Shown here: positions 28,134 to 35,732 of the stretch, one piece after another
Numbering within the stretch: the stretch's first letter is position 1
Layout of the letters: every line of letters begins with the position of its first letter
Assembly: GCA_905211265.1 (NCBI GenBank)
Contig: CAJMAC010000006.1
Span: 34,600 to 98,599 of the forward strand
DNA from: an uncultured Eubacteriales bacterium
Lineage (GTDB): Bacteria; Bacillota_I; Bacilli_A; RF39; UBA660
Length of the DNA stretch: 64,000 nt
Reading direction: 5' to 3'
Translations under genes and position numbers: made by a program
The notes under the pieces: generated by a model
Told to the model about the DNA's origin: nothing
Databases searched by the model: none
The model's input: only the letters and a program-made list of their open reading frames with translations

Positions 28134-29298
28134 ATTGTTGCCTCCTTAATGCTAAGTAAGATATAATTATCATTATAACAGAAAATATAACTAAACTTAT
28201 TATATTAAAGTAATATCTATTAAATGATGAATAATAATATAAACTATATAATCCATCTGTTATCATATTAACAGGATTAATCTTATTAAGTAATGGAACA
28301 TTCTTATCAATTACATACTTCATAGTTACTCCCATCATACCTGCTAAAAAAGAACCAAACATACTAATAGCAATTAACATTCCCATTTTAGCATTTTCAT
28401 TTACTTTTAAAGCACTTGCTAACATCATACCTAAACTTAATCCTGCCATAGAACCTAGTAAAGCAAGTAAAATTACATAAATTAAATTACTACCATAATC
28501 AACATTTAAAACTAGTATTGTATAAATAAACAAAATAATAAGTCCAATTAATTGTACAACATAACCAGATAATAAACTACTAAGTAGCATCTTACCTTTA
28601 GATAATTTAGATACTGCTACTCTTTTACCTACCACGTCCATATTAGGTAACATCTTATTTATAATAGTCATAGATATCATACCACCATACATACAAGCCA
28701 TTGCTATTAAAGAATAATATTCTATCATAGTATAACTCATATTTTTATTAGATACATCATTTAATTTAATATTATCTACATTTATAAGATTCTTAATTTC
28801 ATTTACATAACTATCATAATCAATAATAACATTATAATTACCATTTGCCATTTCTTTTTTTATAATAGACTCCATCATCATTTTATTACTTTTAACTTCA
28901 TCCATTACATATCTTAATACAGTTTCATTAATACCATTACTATTTACATATATTGTAACTTCATCAACATCATTAAATAATAAATATCCTGTAATATCAT
29001 TATTTTCTAAATCTTTTTTAGCTTCTTCCAAAGAAGTATACTTCGTATTAAATAATCTATCACTACTTTCTTCGTCACTCAATATCTTAATAGTTTCATT
29101 ATAAGAAATACTTTTATTAAAATTATTATCATTAACTACATCAATATTAATTATATCTAATTTTTCTTTATTTTCTATATTAGAAAAAGCTAAACTAAAT
29201 AGTGTTCCCAGTAATATTGGAAAAATATATGTCCAAAATACTAATGCCCTATTTCTAAATAAAATCTTTAAATTATACTTAAAATTATGATAAAACAT
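28120..29298 (-). CDS. ABC-2 type exporter permease (first subunit)
   Basis: 392 residues, same architecture as its neighbour: N-terminal helix after a NLKILFRNRALVFWTYIFP start, extracellular domain to about residue 190, six C-terminal helices. It shares one base with the ATPase gene stop. Substrate unknown. Confidence 0.84.
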   Translation of the reverse strand: MFYHNFKYNLKILFRNRALVFWTYIFPILLGTLFSLAFSNIENKEKLDIINIDVVNDNNFNKSISYNETIKILSDEESSDRLFNTKYTSLEEAKKDLENNDITGYLLFNDVDEVTIYVNSNGINETVLRYVMDEVKSNKMMMESIIKKEMANGNYNVIIDYDSYVNEIKNLINVDNIKLNDVSNKNMSYTMIEYYSLIAMACMYGGMISMTIINKMLPNMDVVGKRVAVSKLSKGKMLLSSLLSGYVVQLIGLIILFIYTILVLNVDYGSNLIYVILLALLGSMAGLSLGMMLASALKVNENAKMGMLIAISMFGSFLAGMMGVTMKYVIDKNVPLLNKINPVNMITDGLYSLYYYSSFNRYYFNIISLVIFSVIMIIISYLALRRQQYDSI

Positions 29299-30233
29299 TA
29301 GTCTCTTAAATCCTTTCCTGTTAACTCTAAAAATACATCATTTAATGTAGGACGCTCAGAAAATATTTTACTATATGAAACATTATTATTTTCTAAATAT
29401 TTTGTTATTTCTCCAAGATTATTCTTACCTTTCTTATATGTTAATACCAAAGTATTCATATTTAATTTAACACTATCTATATTTTTTAATTCCTTAATTT
29501 TTTCTATATCAATATTCTTTTTATTAAGTAATTCCACAGTAATTTTTTCTTCAATATTAGCTTTCTTCTTTAATTCATCACTTGTACCACTTGCTAAAAT
29601 TCTACCCTTATCCATAATAATTATATTATCACATAATATTTCTGCTTCCTCCATATAATGTGTAGTATAAATAATAGTAGCACCTTCATCTCTTAAATGT
29701 TCTATACCTTCCAAAATATTATTTCTACTTTGAGGATCTACTGCTACCGTAGGTTCATCTAAAAATATTAAACTTGGTTTATGTGCAATGCCACAAGCAA
29801 TATTAAGTCTGCGAAGAAGTCCGCCAGATAATTGTTTAGGATAAAACTTTTTATAATTATCTAATCCTACTAATTTAATTGCATCATTTACATACTTTTC
29901 TCTTTTTTTCTTATCAGTAATATATAATCCACAAAAATAATCAATATTTTCTATTACAGTAAGTTCTTCAAATACTGCAACATCTTGAAATATTACACCA
30001 ATTTTTTTCTTTATATCATAAGAATTAGGTTTCATAACACTACCAAATATCTTAATATCACCACTATAATTTAATAATGATAATATAGAATTAATTGTAG
30101 TAGTCTTACCACTTCCATTTGGACCAAGTAATCCTAATATTTCTCCTTTCTTAACGTCAAAACTCAAATTATTAACTGCTACTATATCTTTATATTTCTT
30201 AGTTAAATTTCTTACTTCAATTACATTTTCCAT
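29298..30233 (-). CDS. ABC exporter ATP-binding protein
   Basis: 311 residues. Walker A GPNGSGKT, Q-loop, signature LSGGLLRRL, Walker B LIFLDEPT and the switch histidine in YTTHYMEEAE. The C-terminal extension of about 90 residues is of the drug-exporter DrrA/CcmA type. It powers the two following permeases. Confidence 0.93.
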   Translation of the reverse strand: MENVIEVRNLTKKYKDIVAVNNLSFDVKKGEILGLLGPNGSGKTTTINSILSLLNYSGDIKIFGSVMKPNSYDIKKKIGVIFQDVAVFEELTVIENIDYFCGLYITDKKKREKYVNDAIKLVGLDNYKKFYPKQLSGGLLRRLNIACGIAHKPSLIFLDEPTVAVDPQSRNNILEGIEHLRDEGATIIYTTHYMEEAEILCDNIIIMDKGRILASGTSDELKKKANIEEKITVELLNKKNIDIEKIKELKNIDSVKLNMNTLVLTYKKGKNNLGEITKYLENNNVSYSKIFSERPTLNDVFLELTGKDLRD

Positions 30234-30235
30234 AC

Positions 30236-30439
30236 TTAATTCCTTTCTATAATTACATATTTTTCTTTAATAGATATCTTTTTTACTACATATCCATAAT
30301 TTATTAATTCACTCTTATATTTTAAAAAAGAATGATCTACATCAAAACCTAATATTTCTTTTATCTTATCATAAGATAACTTATAACAATCTAAATTATT
30401 TTCTTTTACATAATTCCATAATTTATCATATTTACTCAT
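30236..30439 (-). CDS. Small DUF7662-like protein at the head of the ABC operon
   Basis: 67 residues beginning MSKYDKLWNYV, then LSYDKIKEILGFDVDHSFLKYK and a C-terminal beta-like KKISIKEKYVIIER. The K-Y-D-x-L-W and I-x-x-I-L-G-F spacing resembles a small domain family (DUF7662) often found as a stand-alone protein; function unknown. Its stop is two bases before the ATPase ATG, whose ribosome site (AAAGGAA) lies in this gene. A regulatory role for the exporter is inference. Confidence 0.6.
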   Translation of the reverse strand: MSKYDKLWNYVKENNLDCYKLSYDKIKEILGFDVDHSFLKYKSELINYGYVVKKISIKEKYVIIERN

Positions 30440-30540
30440 TACTACTCCTTATTATTTATAATTTTTCATATCAATTACAGTTATATTGTATCACATGATA
30501 CATTATTTGTAAATAACTTTTACATTATTTTATATAAAAA

Positions 30541-30563
30541 GAAAAATAGTCATACCTATGACT
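30541..30563 (-). terminator. Terminator after guaD
   Basis: AGTCATA/TATGACT with a 2-base loop, followed on the minus strand by ATTTTTC. Confidence 0.75.
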
Positions 30564-30570
30564 TATAAAA

Positions 30571-31023
30571 TTAATATATTTCTTTATTATTTTTACTATA
30601 TTCCTTAAATAATTCTAAACACTCGTCATGTTCTATATTTGTTAAATTAATTAAATCTTTATTATTGCCCTTTAAATATTCATAAATAAAATCATCCCTA
30701 AACCCTATTTTTTCTGCATCTAATAAATTAGTACCATAATAAACATCTTTTATATTAGCCCATATAATAGCACTCATACACATAGGACAAGGATAGCCTG
30801 TTGCATATATTTTACATCCAGATAAATCATGAGTTTTAAGTTTTTCTCCTGCTTTTCTAATAGCATTAATTTCTGCATGCGCAGTAGGATCATGACTACC
30901 CAAAACAGTATTAGATGCTACTGCAATTACATTATTATCTTTATCAGTAATTACTGCACCAAAAGGTCCTCCTATATTATTATTCATTGTCTTTCTTGCT
31001 TCTTTAATTCCAAGTTCCATCAT
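30571..31023 (-). CDS. guaD: Guanine deaminase (CDA-fold)
   Basis: About 150 residues. Zinc and catalytic motifs are TAHAEINAIRKA and GYPCPMCMSAI. The IGGPFGAVI start and the C-terminal NNKEIY tail, which in the Bacillus enzyme reaches the neighbouring subunit's active site, favour guanine deaminase over TadA. It would convert guanine to xanthine. ATG 31023 chosen because AAGGAT is well spaced; GTG 31032 is too close. Confidence 0.85.
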   Translation of the reverse strand: MMELGIKEARKTMNNNIGGPFGAVITDKDNNVIAVASNTVLGSHDPTAHAEINAIRKAGEKLKTHDLSGCKIYATGYPCPMCMSAIIWANIKDVYYGTNLLDAEKIGFRDDFIYEYLKGNNKDLINLTNIEHDECLELFKEYSKNNKEIY

Positions 31024-31036
31024 TTTTATCACATCC

Positions 31037-31144
31037 TTAAATATTTTTATAATTAATAAACGCTACTACTATACCTACAATTACTATTATCAACGCTATT
31101 ACAGATACAATAGTATATAGTGTTTCTTTCTTTTTTTCATTCAT
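31037..31144 (-). CDS. 35-residue single-pass membrane protein
   Basis: A very short reading frame with an excellent ribosome site (AAAGGTGATAAT before ATG). The peptide is a charged start MNEKKKETLY, then a long hydrophobic helix (IVSVIALIIVIVGIVVAFI), then NYKNI. It lies 13 bases upstream of guaD on the same strand. No family recognised; a small membrane regulator or an accessory subunit is possible. Confidence 0.7.
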   Translation of the reverse strand: MNEKKKETLYTIVSVIALIIVIVGIVVAFINYKNI

Positions 31145-31309
31145 ATTATCACCTTTATTCTCATAAATAAATTATACTAAAAATACGTTATTTTAGCAAG
31201 TATATTTTAACAAATTTAAAATTATATGATAGCATCATACATGTAATATAAATATTAACCACTTCTAGGTGGTGTGTTCTATAAGTGATCCTAGTAGTAA
31301 ATGTTTTAG

Positions 31310-31343
31310 AAAATTCTACTAAAATTTGGTAGAGTTTTCTTTT
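31310..31343 (+). terminator. Hairpin with T tract in the vanY leader
   Basis: AAAATTCTAC/GTAGAGTTTT, 10 pairs, followed by CTTTTA. It lies between a possible pseudoknot (31260-31294) and the vanY start, so it could be an attenuator or the end of a small RNA. Confidence 0.6.
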
Positions 31344-31373
31344 ATTGTATGTTATACTAATTATGGTGATATT

Positions 31374-32462
31374 ATGAATAGAAAGAAAAAATATAAATTT
31401 AAAAAAGGCAGAATATTTATAGCATTATTATTACTTACTATTATTATTGTTTTTACTTTAAATATTGGTAATATTATAACAGTAATTAAACTTAAGAATT
31501 TAAAATACACTAGTGAATCAATAAGTATTATTAATAAAAATGATATTAAAATAGATAAATATTCTAAAACATTAGATAAGATAATAAATACTAATTATTT
31601 TATACTTGATAATACTAAATATTATATAGATATTGATTATAAAGAAAGTAATAATTTCTTTGAAAATATTAATAAATTGATATCTATTGGTTATAGTGCT
31701 AAAGAAATAAATATAATTAATAATAAATTAGATAATATAGATTTAATATTAAATAATGAATATAATAAAAATTTATATAATATATTAAATAGTGATTATT
31801 TTTATAAAGATAATTTAGAAAGATATTTAAAATATGATAAAGATAATATAGTACTTAATGTAAATATGAATTTAGATTATGAATTTTATACTCATGATAT
31901 TGAAGTTACTACAAAAGATAGCACTATGTTAGTTAATAAATATTATAAATTAGATAAAACTTATATACCTACTCTTACTACATTAGATAGAGCATATGCT
32001 GTTAATGATAAACAACAAGTAACTCCTGAAACTAAAGAAGCTTTTCAAAAAATGTGTGATGATGCTAAAAAAGATAATATTTATATTTATTCTGGAAGTG
32101 CATATCGTAGTTATAGTTATCAAAATACTTTATTTAATAATAGAGCTAAAATGGAAGGATTAGATTATGCTAATAAAACTGCTGCTAAGGCAGGATACTC
32201 TGAACACCAAACCGGTTTATCAATGGATTTAATGAATAAAAATTATGATTATATTAGTGCAGAAGATGAGGAATATGAATGGTTAATTAATAATAGTTAT
32301 AAGTATGGATTTATTTTAAGATTTCCAAAAGATATGGATAATATTACAGGTTATACTTACGAACCATGGCATTTTAGATATATAAATATTGAAATAGCAA
32401 CTTATTTAAAAGAAAATAATTTAACTTATGAAGAATATTATGGTATGAATTTAAATAAATAG
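31374..32462 (+). CDS. vanY: D-alanyl-D-alanine carboxypeptidase, VanY/M15B type
   Basis: About 362 residues: basic N-terminus, one membrane helix (about 13-33), an Asn-rich stalk, and a zinc carboxypeptidase domain from about 200. The metal ligands are in GYSEHQTGLSMDL (SxHxxGxxxD) and EPWHFRY. It trims the terminal D-Ala of cell-wall stem peptides. The ATG at 31374 has GGTGAT directly upstream. sspI follows 23 bases later on the same strand, hinting at a spore-wall role. Confidence 0.9.
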   Translation: MNRKKKYKFKKGRIFIALLLLTIIIVFTLNIGNIITVIKLKNLKYTSESISIINKNDIKIDKYSKTLDKIINTNYFILDNTKYYIDIDYKESNNFFENINKLISIGYSAKEINIINNKLDNIDLILNNEYNKNLYNILNSDYFYKDNLERYLKYDKDNIVLNVNMNLDYEFYTHDIEVTTKDSTMLVNKYYKLDKTYIPTLTTLDRAYAVNDKQQVTPETKEAFQKMCDDAKKDNIYIYSGSAYRSYSYQNTLFNNRAKMEGLDYANKTAAKAGYSEHQTGLSMDLMNKNYDYISAEDEEYEWLINNSYKYGFILRFPKDMDNITGYTYEPWHFRYINIEIATYLKENNLTYEEYYGMNLNK

Positions 32463-32485
32463 TTAATAATATTATTGGTGATATA

Positions 32486-32692
32486 ATGAATAATATTGAT
32501 ATAAGAAAATATATCGTAGAAAACTTTAAAGATGACTCCATTAATGATATAAGAAGTTCAATAGATAAATCTATTACTTCACACGAAGATGAACCATTAA
32601 TTGGTCTTGGAGTATTCTTTGAATTATTATGGAATGTATCTGATGAAGAAACTAAATTACTTATATTAAATAGTATTAAAAGAGGACTTTAA
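32486..32692 (+). CDS. sspI: Small acid-soluble spore protein SspI
   Basis: 68 residues, acidic. The IDIRKYIVEN start, the SIDKSITSHEDEPLIGLGV centre and FFELLWNVSDEE...L-SIKRGL end line up with the SspI family along its whole length (about 70 residues). SspI is a minor forespore-made protein. The ATG follows GGTGAT. The stop is within the terminator loop. Confidence 0.88.
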   Translation: MNNIDIRKYIVENFKDDSINDIRSSIDKSITSHEDEPLIGLGVFFELLWNVSDEETKLLILNSIKRGL

Positions 32693-32704
32693 TCCTCTTT
32701 TTTT
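32678..32704 (+). terminator. Terminator shared by convergent sspI and psd
   Basis: AAAAGAGGA pairs with TCCTCTTTT, followed by TTT on the plus strand and by TTTTAAT on the minus strand. Confidence 0.85.
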
Positions 32705-33528
32705 ATTCCTATTTTATCTCCCATATTAATAATAGTTTCATAGCCTTTTTTAGTATTATTAATTAAATAATTATCTATTTTAACATTATCTTTTTTTACC
32801 AGTAATATAATTGTAGAGCCTCCATATTTAAAGAATCCTTTTTCTTCGCCTTTGGTAAAGAAATAGTTTTTATGTTCATTTTTTATTTTTCCTACCATTA
32901 AGGCTCCTACTTCTACTTGGATTACTTTACCAAAATTATCGGTATCGAGTATGGTATAACTTCTTTGATTAGTTACATATACTTTTTTATTTTCTACGGC
33001 AATTGGTCTTACTGTATTTAATACTCCTTTTATTTTTTTATTTATACCATGATATCCTGAATCTATATAACAATATCTATGATAATTATCCGGAGTTAAT
33101 CTACATATTACTACATAATCATTTTTATATTCTTTAGCTAATTCACTATTTTTAAGTAAACTATCTAAACTATAATTTACATGTTTTATTCTAAAAGTTT
33201 CATCACTTGCTTTGTATACACTTAATTTACAATCACAAGGACTAATAAATGCTTCCCTATCCTCATCAATATTTATTTCTTTTTTATTTCTTGTAAAATA
33301 ATCATTAAATGATTTATATTTTCTATCTTCATATAGTGATGTATCTATATTATTCTTTTTTATAAATGGTTTTATAAATATTACTGAAATCCTGCAATCA
33401 AGTAACCATGTAACAAGTTTAGAAAATGTTGCTCTTGTTATAAATAATAAAAGTATTCTCCCTATAATTGTTTCATACAAAAATTTTAATACTATAGATT
33501 CATCTTCATATTTAATTACTTCTTTCAT
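32689..33528 (-). CDS. psd: Phosphatidylserine decarboxylase
   Basis: About 279 residues. Pro-enzyme with the self-cleavage motif GGST (in FFKYGGSTIILL) that creates the pyruvoyl group, and the catalytic-triad-like segments SPCDCKL and RLTPDNYHRY. It makes phosphatidylethanolamine from the PssA product. ATG 33528 overlaps the pssA stop by one base (TAATG), so the two enzymes of the pathway are translationally coupled. Confidence 0.94.
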   Translation of the reverse strand: MKEVIKYEDESIVLKFLYETIIGRILLLFITRATFSKLVTWLLDCRISVIFIKPFIKKNNIDTSLYEDRKYKSFNDYFTRNKKEINIDEDREAFISPCDCKLSVYKASDETFRIKHVNYSLDSLLKNSELAKEYKNDYVVICRLTPDNYHRYCYIDSGYHGINKKIKGVLNTVRPIAVENKKVYVTNQRSYTILDTDNFGKVIQVEVGALMVGKIKNEHKNYFFTKGEEKGFFKYGGSTIILLVKKDNVKIDNYLINNTKKGYETIINMGDKIGIKKED

Positions 33529-34148
33529 TATAAATACCATATAAGAAGCAAGGTAAGTATAATTATACCTAGAATAGTCATTATTATCATACCTCTATTT
33601 TTTAATTTAAACATTTTAAATTTAGTAATAAATAATATTGATAAAATTAATAAAACTACTCCATATACATATACAAAATTATTCTTTATTATATTTTTTA
33701 TTAAATATATAATAGGTACCACTATTGCACTTGTAGTAACAGGTAGTCCTAAGTATTCATGTCTTACTTCAGTTGTTTTAGAACTTCTTACTTCTTCATC
33801 TACATTAAAATATGCTAATCTAATTAAAGCACATAAAGGTATTAGATACAAAGTAAAGCATAATATTGTTTTATCTAATCCTAAACCTATACCAATTGCA
33901 CTAGGAAGTAATCCAAATGCTACTAAATCACTTAGACTATCTATTTGAATACCAAACTTTTTACTAGTTTCTGTTCTATTTTTCTTTGTTCTAGCAACCT
34001 TACCATCAAACATATCAAATAGTCCACTTATCATTATACAAATAATTCCAATAAAAGGATTATTATTAAGCGAAAAATATATTCCAGTAAGTCCAGATAA
34101 AAAACTTAAATAAGTAAGAATAACTGTATAATCATATATTCCTATCAT
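33528..34148 (-). CDS. pssA: CDP-diacylglycerol-serine O-phosphatidyltransferase
   Basis: 206 residues with about six membrane helices. The CDP-alcohol phosphotransferase signature is DMFDGKVARTKKN...FGIQIDSLSD (D-G-x2-A-R-x8-G-x3-D-x3-D). Followed by psd. The ATG has GAAAGGAAG upstream. Confidence 0.93.
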   Translation of the reverse strand: MIGIYDYTVILTYLSFLSGLTGIYFSLNNNPFIGIICIMISGLFDMFDGKVARTKKNRTETSKKFGIQIDSLSDLVAFGLLPSAIGIGLGLDKTILCFTLYLIPLCALIRLAYFNVDEEVRSSKTTEVRHEYLGLPVTTSAIVVPIIYLIKNIIKNNFVYVYGVVLLILSILFITKFKMFKLKNRGMIIMTILGIIILTLLLIWYL

Positions 34149-34230
34149 AAACTTCTTCCTTTCAAAACAGTAATAAGTATATCATTAATCTACTATTTTG
34201 TCAAAAATTGATATACTTAAATATATTAAA

Positions 34231-34947
34231 TTACTTATAGTTTATACTTCCAAATCTACGATCTCTTGAAGTATATTCAACGATTGCCTTATCAAATTCC
34301 TTCTTTGTAAAATCAGGAAAATAAGTTTTAGGAAAATAAAATTCTGCATAACTATTTTGCCATAGTAAGAAATTACTTAATCTTAATTCTCCACTTGTTC
34401 TAATCATTAAGTCTACATCAGGTAAATCTTGATACAAATATTTATGATACATTTCTTCATTTATTTCATCAATATTTAATTTACCAATTTCCACTTCATT
34501 TACTATTTTTTTAGTAGCATCAATTATTTCACTACGAGAGCCATAATTTAAACATATATTAAGTATACCTTTAGTATTATCTTTAGTATCACTTACTATT
34601 TTATCCATTGCCTCAAGTACATCTTGTCTTAATGGTTCTTTTCTTCCTGAAAATACTACTTTAATATTTTCTTTTAAATAGAATTTATCTTTTTTAAATC
34701 CATTAACAAATAAATTCATTAAATGATCAACTTCTTCTTTACTTCTTTTAAAGTTTTCAGTTGAAAATACATAAACACTAACTACTTTAATACCTTTATT
34801 AAAAGCATAACTAGTTATTTCTTTTAATCTTTTAAATCCTGCATCATGTCCCATACTTCTAGGTAATCCTTTTTCTTTGGCCCATCTACCATTACCATCT
34901 ACTATAATTGCAACATGGTTAGGTATTTTTAAATTACTATAATCCAT
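34231..34947 (-). CDS. uppS: Isoprenyl diphosphate synthase UppS
   Basis: About 238 residues. cis-Prenyltransferase making undecaprenyl diphosphate, the lipid carrier for cell wall. Motifs: IIVDGNGRWAKEKGLPRSMGHDAG, FSTENFKR, LNYGSRSEI and DLMIRTSGELRLSNFLLWQ. ATG 34947 with GGAGGT upstream is used. It is separated from cdsA-rseP, its usual neighbours. Confidence 0.95.
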   Translation of the reverse strand: MDYSNLKIPNHVAIIVDGNGRWAKEKGLPRSMGHDAGFKRLKEITSYAFNKGIKVVSVYVFSTENFKRSKEEVDHLMNLFVNGFKKDKFYLKENIKVVFSGRKEPLRQDVLEAMDKIVSDTKDNTKGILNICLNYGSRSEIIDATKKIVNEVEIGKLNIDEINEEMYHKYLYQDLPDVDLMIRTSGELRLSNFLLWQNSYAEFYFPKTYFPDFTKKEFDKAIVEYTSRDRRFGSINYK

Positions 34948-35045
34948 TTTTACCTCCATTACTTTTCATACTTTAATTATATCAAATATTTACACTATTG
35001 TCTAATATTTTTTCATTTTGCTGCATAAAATATTAATATACTATA

Positions 35046-35074
35046 TTGACTTTCTTTTAAAAGTATAGTATATT
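35046..35074 (+). promoter_or_regulatory. Promoter of the tandem pseudoknot RNA
   Basis: TTGACT and TATATT separated by 17 bases; predicted transcription start about 35081, just before the first repeat. Confidence 0.8.
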
Positions 35075-35092
35075 AGTATTACGTTTCAAGAA

Positions 35093-35190
35093 AATGTTTC
35101 TCGCTCCCGGATGGTGCGAGTAATAAATTATTCCGGACGGCAATGTTTCTCGCTCTCGGATGGTGCGAGTAATAAATTATTCCGATAGAA
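35093..35190 (+). repeat. Two tandem 49-base repeats
   Basis: Unit starts AATGTTTCTCGCTC; copies are identical over the first 44 bases except for the covarying pair described for the RNA. The last five bases diverge. Confidence 0.95.
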
Positions 35191-35197
35191 AATTAAG

Positions 35198-35228
35198 AAA
35201 TTCTACTTTTACGGTAGAATTTTCTTTT
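35198..35228 (+). terminator. Terminator of the pseudoknot RNA
   Basis: AAATTCTAC/GTAGAATTT, 9 bp, 7-base loop, followed by TCTTTT. Confidence 0.85.
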
Positions 35229-35293
35229 GACACATGATATAATTATTTAGCAATTAGAAATATAGAAATAAGGTAAAAAAAGACCAACCTACT

Positions 35294-35488
35294 TTGGAAA
35301 AATATATAGACCATGTACATTTCAGAAATGGTATACCTGCAAGAGTTAGTGATGTATTAAAAAATGAAATCCTAGATAATTTTAATGAATTAATGAAATT
35401 AAAATCTAAAGGAATTAATTTGTTTTTTACTAATAAAGATAAAATAAAATCAATGATAGAACAAGAATTAAATGAAATAAAAAAATAA
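35294..35488 (+). CDS. Unknown 64-residue protein after the pseudoknot RNA (TTG start or no good start)
   Basis: The frame is open from 35258 to 35488 without ATG until inside the gene. TTG at 35294 is the first usable start but AAGG at 35270 is too far away. An extended -10 (TGATATAAT) lies at about 35235-35243 and an intrinsic terminator at 35504-35533, so the region is transcribed as a unit. The peptide is charged and helical (VLKNEILDNFNELMKLK; KDKIKSMIEQELNEIKK). No family recognised; it could be a remnant of a longer protein. Confidence 0.45.
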   Translation: MEKYIDHVHFRNGIPARVSDVLKNEILDNFNELMKLKSKGINLFFTNKDKIKSMIEQELNEIKK

Positions 35489-35503
35489 TATGTAAACTAC
35501 AAG

Positions 35504-35533
35504 TTAAGAATATAGACAATTCTTAATTTTTTT
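35504..35533 (+). terminator. Terminator after the 64-codon frame
   Basis: TTAAGAAT/ATTCTTAA, 8 bp, followed by TTTTTTT. Confidence 0.9.
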
Positions 35534-35585
35534 AATATAATGATATTAAGTATACTATTAGGAAGGAGTAGAAAATAGATACTGA

Positions 35586-35715
35586 GCGTAAGGTCATAAA
35601 ATGAATACGAGGTTAGTAGTTATCGAAACTATCTTGCGGATGCTACTACGGTTAATATAAATCGTTAGATATATAACAAAAAGTAAAATCAATATTACAA
35701 CAAAATATATATCAT
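35586..35715 (+). ncRNA. glmS ribozyme/riboswitch
   Basis: Self-cleaving RNA that senses glucosamine-6-phosphate and represses glmS. The conserved core is visible: A/GCG at the cleavage site (between 35585 and 35586), ATACGAGG, GTTATCGAAACTAT, TTGCGGATGC and the downstream ACGGTT pairing arm. The P2 region between GCG and CGAGG is only about 20 bases, shorter than in Bacillus. It directly precedes glmS. Confidence 0.88.
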
Positions 35716-35732
35716 AAGAAAGGAAAATTAAT

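Larger units (their letters stand above)
35081..35228 (+). ncRNA. Small RNA made of two 49-nt pseudoknot repeats
   Basis: Promoter, two direct repeats (35093-35141 and 35142-35190) and a terminator form one compact RNA gene. In each copy CTCGC pairs with GCGAG, and five bases of the hairpin loop pair with five bases downstream, giving an H-type pseudoknot with an A/T-rich loop. In the first 44 bases the two copies differ at only two positions, 107/156 (C to T) and 136/185 (G to A), which are partners in the second stem. The layout equals a type III toxin-antitoxin RNA (repeats then terminator then toxin gene). A tandem riboswitch is the alternative. Confidence 0.7.

Noticed and set aside
31353..31358. 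TATACT as vanY promoter -10
   Set aside because: It would start the transcript at the ribosome site and has no -35 partner.
35093..35190. CRISPR array
   Set aside because: Only two abutting units without spacers, and the unit folds as a pseudoknot.
35093..35190. Tandem preQ1 or fluoride riboswitch
   Set aside because: The pseudoknot shape is similar but neither consensus (preQ1 loop, fluoride GGCGATG start) is present, and the nearest downstream gene has its own -10.
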